NCBI GenBank assembly: GCA_023228725.1
Contig: JALOAQ010000051.1
Location: 1-20,363, forward strand
Reading direction: 5' to 3'
Source: Bacteroidales bacterium
GTDB taxonomy: Bacteria; Bacteroidota; Bacteroidia; Bacteroidales; ML635J-15
Length of the DNA stretch: 20,363 bases
Each line of letters opens with the position of its first letter. Within the stretch, counting starts at the first letter, position 1. Shown here in pieces: positions 8,117 through 15,067 of this stretch. Under the pieces are notes generated by a model that was not told where the DNA came from, ran no database searches, and worked only from the letters and a program-made list of their open reading frames with translations. Position numbers and translations under genes: made by a program.

Positions 8117-9031
8117 CTAAGTAGTGATAAGGCCTCCAATCAATTTATTTATATTATTTATTTTTTGCTCTTTGCAAAATATTTTTAAATCATTAATTAT
8201 TTTTATAGTAATATCTGGGTCAATAAAATTTGCTGTACCAACTTGCACACATGAAGCACCGGCAAGTAAAAATTCAATAATATCTTCTGCATTCATTATT
8301 CCGCCTAAACCACAAATAGGAAGTTTTACCGCTTTAGAAACTTGCCAAACCATTCTTAATGCTATTGGCTTAATTGCAGGTCCCGATAAACCACCTGTAA
8401 TTGTAGATAGTTTAGGCTTCTTGCTTTTTGCATCAATTGCCATAGCTAAAAAAGTATTTACCAATGAAATGCTATCTGCTCCTTGTCCCTCTACAGTTTG
8501 AGCAATTGAAACAATATCTGTTACGTTTGGCGAAAGTTTTACCATTAAATGTTTTTTATAAACCTTTCTTACTTCTTTCACTACTTCGCCGGCTGATACA
8601 CAGCTAGTTCCAAAAGCCATTCCCCCTTCTTTAACATTTGGACAAGAAATATTAAGTTCTATTCCGGGAATATTGTCTAATTCATTTATCATTTCTGCAC
8701 TAGCAATATATTCTTCTACGCTAGACCCAGAAACATTTACTAAAATATTAGTCTTTATATCTTTTATTTCCGGATAAATATTATTGCAAAAATATTTTAC
8801 ACCCTTATTTTGCAAACCCACAGCATTCAACATGCCCGAAGCCGTTTCTGCCATTCGTGGATATGGATTGCCCTCGCGATGATTTAATGTTGTACCTTTA
8901 ACTATAAATCCACCTAATGAATTCAAATCTATAAAATCAGAAAACTCTAGCCCGTAACCAAATGTACCTGAGGCAGTTAGTATTGGATTCTTTAGTTTTA
9001 AACCTGCAAAATCTATTTCTAAGTTTACCAT
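8117..9031 (-). CDS. pyrD: Dihydroorotate dehydrogenase class 1B, catalytic subunit
   Basis: PyrD oxidises dihydroorotate to orotate in pyrimidine synthesis, using FMN; in class 1B, electrons pass to the PyrK subunit and then to NAD+. The 304-aa length is normal. The N-terminal segment NPILTASGTFGYG (about 15-27) fits the family. C130 in the ELNISCPNVKEGG segment is the expected active-site base, as in class 1 enzymes. FMN-phosphate contacts are seen in GLGGI and near the C-terminus in AGASCVQVGTA. The ATG overlaps the pyrK stop by 7 nt (ATGGTAA), and the pairing with pyrK identifies class 1B rather than the fumarate- or quinone-linked types. Confidence 0.95.
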   Translation of the reverse strand: MVNLEIDFAGLKLKNPILTASGTFGYGLEFSDFIDLNSLGGFIVKGTTLNHREGNPYPRMAETASGMLNAVGLQNKGVKYFCNNIYPEIKDIKTNILVNVSGSSVEEYIASAEMINELDNIPGIELNISCPNVKEGGMAFGTSCVSAGEVVKEVRKVYKKHLMVKLSPNVTDIVSIAQTVEGQGADSISLVNTFLAMAIDAKSKKPKLSTITGGLSGPAIKPIALRMVWQVSKAVKLPICGLGGIMNAEDIIEFLLAGASCVQVGTANFIDPDITIKIINDLKIFCKEQKINNINKLIGGLITT

Positions 9032-9795
9032 ATTATTTCTTTTGAGTTAAAAACCGGACCTTCTGTACAAACGCATTTATGACCTTGAATTGTATTCTGA
9101 ACACAGCACAAACAAGCACCAATACCACAAGCCATTAGATTTTCCAAAGAAACTTCACAATTAATATTTCTTTCATTTGCCCAAATAGATAAGTTTTTCA
9201 ACATTATTTCCGGTCCGCAAGCATAAATTTTATTATAATTAAATTCTGAATTTGTGAAAATTGAGTGATTTAAGACATTGCCTTTTTCTCCAAAACTTCC
9301 ATCATCTGTTGTATAAAAAACATTTCCATATTTTGAAAATTTATCCTGAAGCACAATATTAGTTTTACTTCTATAACCTAATAAAAAATCAGATTTTATT
9401 CCAAAACTTAAAAAATACTTAGCTGTATATAATAGTGGTGCAACACCAATTCCGCCACCAACAAGCAAAACTTTTTCTGATGTTGGCATTGTGAAAGAAT
9501 TGCCTAATGGATAAATTAAATTTACATAATCGCCAATTTTAATTTTGGATAATGATTTTGTACCCTCTCCAACAATATTAATCAATAATTTAATTGTGTT
9601 TTTTTCATAATTTACATCGTGAATGCTTAATGGTCGCCGCAAAAATGTTGTTGAAGAATTTGGAATTTTAATTTCTACAAATTGAGCAGGTAAAATCAAA
9701 GGTAAATCTTCTTCTGAAAATAATTTTAATAAATAATAATTAGAATTAAGTTTTAAATTACTAATTATTTCTAGGTTTTTGATAAGTTTCTTCAT
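9025..9795 (-). CDS. pyrK: Dihydroorotate dehydrogenase electron transfer subunit
   Basis: PyrK carries FAD and a [2Fe-2S] cluster and passes electrons from PyrD to NAD+. The FAD-binding motif FLRRPLSI is at residues 51-58 and the nucleotide-binding loop GGGIGVAP at 113-120. A YACGPE segment is at 191-196. The cluster ligands fit C223, C228, C231 and C243 (C-x4-C-x2-C-x11-C), ending in CTEGPVF. Two further cysteines, C230 and C241, lie inside this motif; C230 is in a position commonly held by Gly. The 256-aa length is normal. The gene is first in the pyrK-pyrD pair and divergent from the serpin gene. TAAATTTG at 9816-9823 on the minus strand could be its -7 box. Confidence 0.93.
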   Translation of the reverse strand: MKKLIKNLEIISNLKLNSNYYLLKLFSEEDLPLILPAQFVEIKIPNSSTTFLRRPLSIHDVNYEKNTIKLLINIVGEGTKSLSKIKIGDYVNLIYPLGNSFTMPTSEKVLLVGGGIGVAPLLYTAKYFLSFGIKSDFLLGYRSKTNIVLQDKFSKYGNVFYTTDDGSFGEKGNVLNHSIFTNSEFNYNKIYACGPEIMLKNLSIWANERNINCEVSLENLMACGIGACLCCVQNTIQGHKCVCTEGPVFNSKEIIW

Positions 9796-9815
9796 TTTTA
9801 AAAAAAAATCTTTAG

Positions 9816-9853
9816 CAAATTTAGTATTTTTTCATAGATTTGTAGTATTTTTG
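9816..9853. promoter_or_regulatory. Divergent pyrK / serpin intergenic region with -7-like boxes
   Basis: The 130-nt gap between pyrK and the serpin gene has two sequences matching TAnnTTTG. One is on the minus strand (TAAATTTG, 9816-9823), pointing to pyrK. The other is on the plus strand (TATTTTTG, 9846-9853), pointing to the serpin. Neither has a clear TTTG box at 19-21 nt, so they are candidates only. Confidence 0.3.
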
Positions 9854-9925
9854 AAAATATTTTATAAACAAATATACTTAATAATTAAGGCATGTTTTTT
9901 GTTTTAACTTAATAAAATTATAATT

Positions 9926-11176
9926 ATGGAAAAAACTATTCTATATTTCGTAGTGTTTGCTGTTTTAGTATTCTCATGCAAAAACAAAAATGAAATTCAA
10001 GATTTTAGCGAAAAAGAAATTACTGAAGCACCAACTAAAACTAATCAAAATGAAAATTTAATTGATTTTTCGTTTGAGATTTATGAAAATTTAATAAAAA
10101 AGAACTCTAAAATAAATTATTCTTTTTCTCCTGTTTCTCTAAATCTTGCTATGGGTATGGTTTATTCCGGTGCAGAAGGAGAAACAGCTAAAGAAATTTG
10201 TAATCTAATGGGTTATGATTGTAATAAAAAATATTTTTTAAATAGCATTTCTGAATATATGGATTTTTTAAGAGAAATTGATAAAGATACGCTTATAGAT
10301 TTTAAACTTGCTAATAAAATTTATTTGGAAAAAACATATACAATACTTCCAACTTACAAAGATTTAATAGAAAAATATTTTGACGGTGCTTTTCAACTAG
10401 CTGATTTTGTTAAAAATGCAAGACTAGAAGAGAAGAATATAAATGCTTGGGTTGAAAAAATGACAAATGATAGGATTAAGGATTTAATTCCTGCAGGTTC
10501 TTTAAAACCTAATACCTCAATGGTTTTAGTTAATGCTATTTATATTAAGTCAGCCTGGAAATATCCGTTTAGAGAAAGTAGAAATGAGAAAAAGGATTTC
10601 TTTTTAAGCAAAAAAGATAAAGTCAAAACTGATTTTATGATACAAAACATTAAAAGGATAAAATATGCTGATATAAATTCATATAAAGCCATTGAAATGG
10701 AATATGTGAACCGTAATTTTTCTTTATTACTTGTTTTGCCAAACGAAAGTAGCATAGATAATATATCTGATTTTGTTTTAAATAGCGAAAAATACAGAGA
10801 AATTTGCAATTCGCTTCTTTATCAAGAAGTTGATATTGAAATTCCTAAATTTAAAATAGAATCTAGCTTCGAGCTATCTAAATTATTGAAAGAAATGGGA
10901 ATGGTTTCTGCATTTAGTAATGCAGATTTTTCTGGAATTACTCAAAATAATAATTTAGAAATAAGCCAAGTTATACAAAAAGTGTTTTTTGAACTTGATG
11001 AAAAAGGCTCAGAAGCTGCAGCGGCAACAGCAATAACTATGATGACTACTTCTATTGTTATGGAGCCGGAAATGAAACTTACTTATGAATTTATTGCAAA
11101 TAGACCATTCTTTTATGTTTTAAAAGAAAATAAATATAACACCCCATTGTTTATAGGTCAATTTGTTAAACCATAA
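9926..11176 (+). CDS. Serpin-family protease inhibitor, lipoprotein
   Basis: Serpins trap serine or cysteine proteases by offering a reactive-centre loop that inserts into the serpin after cleavage. The N-terminus is a lipoprotein signal with its cysteine at residue 18 (VFSC), so the protein should be membrane-anchored in the envelope. The serpin fold signatures are present: YSFSPVSLNLAMGMVYSGA near the start, VNAIYIKSAWKYPF in the middle, and the C-terminal RPFFYVLKEN...PLFIGQFVKP. The loop hinge starting at E359 (EKGSEAAAATA) has the small residues expected of an inhibitory serpin. Counting 17 residues from the hinge Glu places P1-P1' at about Thr-Ser in TMMTTSIV. The 416-aa length is normal. 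A lipoprotein and a subtilisin-like protease follow with short gaps. The target protease is unknown. Confidence 0.95.
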   Translation: MEKTILYFVVFAVLVFSCKNKNEIQDFSEKEITEAPTKTNQNENLIDFSFEIYENLIKKNSKINYSFSPVSLNLAMGMVYSGAEGETAKEICNLMGYDCNKKYFLNSISEYMDFLREIDKDTLIDFKLANKIYLEKTYTILPTYKDLIEKYFDGAFQLADFVKNARLEEKNINAWVEKMTNDRIKDLIPAGSLKPNTSMVLVNAIYIKSAWKYPFRESRNEKKDFFLSKKDKVKTDFMIQNIKRIKYADINSYKAIEMEYVNRNFSLLLVLPNESSIDNISDFVLNSEKYREICNSLLYQEVDIEIPKFKIESSFELSKLLKEMGMVSAFSNADFSGITQNNNLEISQVIQKVFFELDEKGSEAAAATAITMMTTSIVMEPEMKLTYEFIANRPFFYVLKENKYNTPLFIGQFVKP

Positions 11177-11224
11177 ATTCTGAAAAAATATTTAATATAT
11201 TAAAAATCTTAAAACTTAATTGTA

Positions 11225-11740
11225 ATGAAAAAATCTTATTTGTTCTTAATGGTATTTAGTCTAGGTTTTTTATTTATTTCTTGTTCTAATTCAAAACCAG
11301 ATGCAAAAGAAGCTGCTAAGTATAATAATGTAATTATTGAACAGCAAATATTAATAGCTGAGACTATAGATGATTTAGATGAAGCATTTTATTTAGAACA
11401 TGAGCTTTTGCCATATTATGAGAAGGCAGTTAATCAAGTAAATTCTTCTATAAAAAAAATAGAGGAATTAGAAAACTTTGGAAAGGGAAAATACCTTGAC
11501 AATACTTTTAAAGAAGCTGCTTTGAAATTTGCTTTTGAACTAAAAGCTGTGTTAGAAAATGAGTATAAGTTGTTAATAGAGTATGATGCATTACTTACAG
11601 AAGAATTTGATGAAGAACTTGAAGATAAATTATATGATATTTATTTCTTAATTGATGATTTGTTTAGCGAAATTTCAACTTCATTTCTTGAATCACAAAG
11701 TAAATTCGCTGAAAAATATGGTTTTGTCTTGGAAGACTAA
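11225..11740 (+). CDS. Small acidic helical lipoprotein of unknown function
   Basis: This 171-aa protein starts with a lipoprotein signal (cysteine at residue 20, FISC). The mature part is almost entirely predicted alpha-helical and acidic, with heptad-like stretches suggesting a helical bundle. I recognise no catalytic motif. The opening KEAAKYNNVIIEQQ and the overall plan recall small surface lipoproteins of the LIC11966 type in spirochaetes and Bacteroidetes, but this is a low-confidence resemblance. It lies 48 nt after the serpin and 39 nt before the subtilase, all on one strand, so co-transcription is likely. It could be an accessory or periplasmic binding partner of either neighbour. 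Confidence 0.75.
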   Translation: MKKSYLFLMVFSLGFLFISCSNSKPDAKEAAKYNNVIIEQQILIAETIDDLDEAFYLEHELLPYYEKAVNQVNSSIKKIEELENFGKGKYLDNTFKEAALKFAFELKAVLENEYKLLIEYDALLTEEFDEELEDKLYDIYFLIDDLFSEISTSFLESQSKFAEKYGFVLED

Positions 11741-11779
11741 AAGACTTTATATCTCAAATTATTATTGAAAACTAATACT

Positions 11780-14050
11780 ATGAAACAAACATTTAGCTTA
11801 TCATGTATTTTATTTTTGTCAATTCTTTCATTTTCTCAAAATTATTATTGGGTTTTTTATAAAGATAAAGCTAATACTAGCTTTAACCCATATGAATATT
11901 TTGATCTTAAAGCCATAGAAAGAAGACAAAATTTAGGAATTTCTTTATATGATATTAGCGATTTTCCTTTGAATGAAACTTATGTTTCTACAATTTCAGA
12001 TTATTGCGATGAGTATATTGGTGAGAGCCGATGGTTAAATGCTTCTGCAATTTATACTGATAAAATACGTGCAGAATTTATTTCGAAGTTTGATTTTGTT
12101 CTTGATATGCAGCAAATAGACAATGATTTTGTTTTATGTGAATTTGAAAGCGACTTGCAAAATAATTTTAAATTTATTGAGAATATTCAAGATTATCTGC
12201 CTCAAATAAAAAGAATGGAGGGTGATAAATTTATAGAAAATGGTATTAATGGAAAAGGCAAACGAATAGCAGTATTTGATGGCGGTTTCCCAAAAGTTGA
12301 TAGCCACAGAGCATTTAAACATTTGAGGGAGAATAATCAAATTATTAAAACTTGGAATTTTCCACGTAAAAAAGAAAATGTTTATGGTTGGAACTCTCAT
12401 GGTACTAGTGTTTTAGCCTGTATAGCTGGAATTGATAATCAAGGTAGAAACATTGGTTTAGCAACAGGAGCAGAATTTTTGTTGGCAAGAACAGAAGTGG
12501 GACCAGAGCCTGCTAAAGAAGAGGTGTGGTGGGCAATGGCTTTAGAATGGGCGGATAAAAATGGTGCTGATATTGTAAACTCTTCTTTAGGATATGGTAA
12601 AGAAAGAAGAAAATTAAAGCATATGGACGGACAAACTTCTGTAGTTGCAAAAGCAGCTAATACAGCTTTGGAAAAAGGAATTGTTGTGGTTAATGCAGCC
12701 GGCAATGAAGCAGATGATAAGTCTTGGCAAAAAATAATTACTCCTGCTGACTCAGAAAGTGTATTGACTGTTGGTGGCGTAGATTATAATGGACAAGCAC
12801 ATATAAGTTTTTCTTCATACGGACCAAGTTATGATGGCAGATTAAAACCTAATGTTTCTGCTTTTGGACGTGTTTATACTGCTACACCATCAACTTATAA
12901 TTATCTAAGCGGAACTTCTTTTTCAAGCCCTTTAGTAGCTGGATTTGTGGCTTGTGCCTGGCAAACAAAACCTAATTCAAATGCAAGTCAAATGAAAGAG
13001 GAAATTGAAAAATCAGCTGATAAATACCCATATTTTGATTATGCTAATGGTTATGGTGTACCTATGGCTTCTTATTTTCTTGGAGAACAAAAAGTTTATC
13101 CTAAAAGCTTTGAGTTTAAAGAACATGAAGATGGCTTGTATATTAATTTATTAAAAACAGAAATTACGGTAAATAATGAAACTCCAACTTATCTTTTTTA
13201 TAATATAAGAAACTCTGAGGGTAAAATTATTTTTTACGAACAAGTTAAAATTTTACAAGATTCTGCTGCTTATGTTTCTATTTCTAAATCATATTTTAAA
13301 AATGAAAATTATAAACTTTCAGCATGGTATCAAAACTATACAGAAGAGTATAAACTTGAAAACTTAACAAAAGATTTTGATAATGAGTTTGCTCAAGTAT
13401 TTGCAAAAAATAAAATTGCTGTAAGTCAAAGCCCGGGAAAAGAAAAATACTCAAAATTTGGTGCAAATAATTCAATTTATATAGAACCTTTTGTTAGAAG
13501 AGGATATATTTTTGGAAATAGCTCGGATAATTATAATATTTCAAGCACAAAAGATTGGATTATTGGTGTTCGTTATAAGCAAAAAATTGTAAACGCTTTT
13601 TCTATTGGCTTAAATCTTGCATATTCAAAATCTACATTTAAGTTGAATGATTTTTCTGATTTTGTAAATGACAATCGCAGTATTTTAATTTCTTATAAAG
13701 AAAATTTTGAGTTTAAAAGTCTTTCAGGCGAATTTTTCGGAAGATTAAGAATTTTAGCTGGTGGTGCAAGCGGTTTAGGACTTCACTGGGATTTTGGTGC
13801 TTATGGCGATTATATTCTTTCTTCAAATCTTAAATTAAAATATAAAACAGTTGATGAAAAAGTTAGTACTCTACAAAAATATTCAATAAATGATAATTTA
13901 CAATATGGTTTGGTAACTAAGTTAGGCTATGGAATGTTTTCAATATATTATAAATATGCTTTGTCTGAATTAAGTGTAAAAAATCAATATACTTTACCAA
14001 ATATGCAAGCTGGAATAGAGCTAAGTATTCCTATAGGTATTATGTTTTAA
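11780..14050 (+). CDS. Subtilisin-like (S8) serine protease with a C-terminal outer-membrane beta-barrel-like region
   Basis: From the ATG at 11780 (756 aa; a TTG five codons earlier is less likely) the protein begins with a Sec signal (about residues 1-20, ending FSQN). A propeptide-like region typical of Bacteroidetes S8 proteases follows (ERRQNLGI, SRWLNASA; about 21-150). The catalytic domain has D167 (VFDGG), H207 (NSHGTS), oxyanion N309 (AAGNE) and S380 (SGTSFSSP). A beta-rich linker follows (about 440-545). The last 195 residues (about 560-756) show alternating polar/hydrophobic strands rich in aromatic residues and end in phenylalanine (IPIGIMF), as outer-membrane barrels do. I see no type IX secretion C-terminal domain. 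The catalytic part would thus be held at the outer membrane. It follows the serpin and lipoprotein and precedes rnz by 8 nt. Confidence 0.9.
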   Translation: MKQTFSLSCILFLSILSFSQNYYWVFYKDKANTSFNPYEYFDLKAIERRQNLGISLYDISDFPLNETYVSTISDYCDEYIGESRWLNASAIYTDKIRAEFISKFDFVLDMQQIDNDFVLCEFESDLQNNFKFIENIQDYLPQIKRMEGDKFIENGINGKGKRIAVFDGGFPKVDSHRAFKHLRENNQIIKTWNFPRKKENVYGWNSHGTSVLACIAGIDNQGRNIGLATGAEFLLARTEVGPEPAKEEVWWAMALEWADKNGADIVNSSLGYGKERRKLKHMDGQTSVVAKAANTALEKGIVVVNAAGNEADDKSWQKIITPADSESVLTVGGVDYNGQAHISFSSYGPSYDGRLKPNVSAFGRVYTATPSTYNYLSGTSFSSPLVAGFVACAWQTKPNSNASQMKEEIEKSADKYPYFDYANGYGVPMASYFLGEQKVYPKSFEFKEHEDGLYINLLKTEITVNNETPTYLFYNIRNSEGKIIFYEQVKILQDSAAYVSISKSYFKNENYKLSAWYQNYTEEYKLENLTKDFDNEFAQVFAKNKIAVSQSPGKEKYSKFGANNSIYIEPFVRRGYIFGNSSDNYNISSTKDWIIGVRYKQKIVNAFSIGLNLAYSKSTFKLNDFSDFVNDNRSILISYKENFEFKSLSGEFFGRLRILAGGASGLGLHWDFGAYGDYILSSNLKLKYKTVDEKVSTLQKYSINDNLQYGLVTKLGYGMFSIYYKYALSELSVKNQYTLPNMQAGIELSIPIGIMF

Positions 14051-14058
14051 AAATAATT

Positions 14059-14970
14059 ATGCAATTTCAAATTAAAATTTTAGGTTCTAGCTCTGCATTA
14101 CCAAGTTCAACCCGTATGCCAAGCGCCCAAGCTGTAATTTACAATAAAACTCCATATCTGATTGATTGTGCCGAAGCTACGCAAATGCAAATGAGAAAAT
14201 ATTCTATTCCTTTTGGAAAATTAAAGCATATTTTTATTTCTCATTTACATGGCGATCATTTCTATGGTATATTTGGTTTGCTTTCTAGTTTTAATTTATT
14301 GGGACGTGAGCAAGATTTACATATTTATGCACCGCCTAAACTAAAAGAGATTATTAAAACTTTGCATAAACTTAATGGAGATGAACTTAAATATAAATTG
14401 ATTTTTCATGATTTAACCTCAAATGGAAAAAACTTGATTTTTCAGAATAAATATCTTGAAATTTATAGTTTTCCTTTAAAGCATAGCAAAGCTGTTTGGG
14501 GGTTTTTATTTCAAGAAAAAGAAAAACTAAGAAACATAAAAAAGGAAGTTATTGAAAAATATAATTTAAGTATATCGGAAATTGTAAAAGTGAAAAATGG
14601 TGATGATTTAATTGATGAAAATGGAAAATTAATAAAAAATCAAGAACTTACTTACGATTCTTCAAAACCTAGAACTTATGCCTATTGTACAGATACTATT
14701 CCAATAAAAGATTTAGATAAATATATTTATAATGTAGATCTTCTATATCATGAGGCTACTTTTGGAAGCGAATTGGCTGATATTGCTCTACAAACTTTTC
14801 ATTCTACTCCAAGCCAAGCTGCAGAAATAGCTAAACTAGTTAATGCTAAAAAACTTTTAATAGGACATTTTTCTACTAGATATAAAAATATAAATCCATT
14901 GTTAAAAGAAGCACAGCAAGTTTTTAAAAATACAATTGCAGCTGAAGATGGTTTGTTGTTAAATTTATAA
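14059..14970 (+). CDS. rnz: Ribonuclease Z
   Basis: RNase Z trims the 3' ends of tRNA precursors, using two zinc ions in a metallo-beta-lactamase fold. The opening LGSSSALPSSTRMPSAQ is the family N-terminus. The metal motif SHLHGDH gives H62, H64, D66 and H67. Later ligands lie in YCTDTIPI, LYHEATF and the final LLIGHFSTRY. The 303-aa length matches the short bacterial ElaC type. It starts 8 nt after the subtilase stop, so it probably shares that transcript, though its role is cytoplasmic and unrelated to proteolysis. Confidence 0.95.
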   Translation: MQFQIKILGSSSALPSSTRMPSAQAVIYNKTPYLIDCAEATQMQMRKYSIPFGKLKHIFISHLHGDHFYGIFGLLSSFNLLGREQDLHIYAPPKLKEIIKTLHKLNGDELKYKLIFHDLTSNGKNLIFQNKYLEIYSFPLKHSKAVWGFLFQEKEKLRNIKKEVIEKYNLSISEIVKVKNGDDLIDENGKLIKNQELTYDSSKPRTYAYCTDTIPIKDLDKYIYNVDLLYHEATFGSELADIALQTFHSTPSQAAEIAKLVNAKKLLIGHFSTRYKNINPLLKEAQQVFKNTIAAEDGLLLNL

Positions 14971-15067
14971 ATAATTAATGTTAATATCCTGTTTTTATTA
15001 AATCTTATTTTTTTTTACTTTTTTGTTTGCTTAATATTTTGCATATTTGTAAACTTAAAAAATAAAT

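Noticed and set aside
11177..11224. A terminator between the serpin and the lipoprotein gene
   Set aside because: The partly palindromic A/T-rich sequence has no stable stem, and such patterns are expected by chance at this base composition.
12134..12705. Two 88-aa minus-strand open frames inside the subtilase
   Set aside because: Both are shadows of the protease coding frame, which carries the catalytic Asp, His and Asn.
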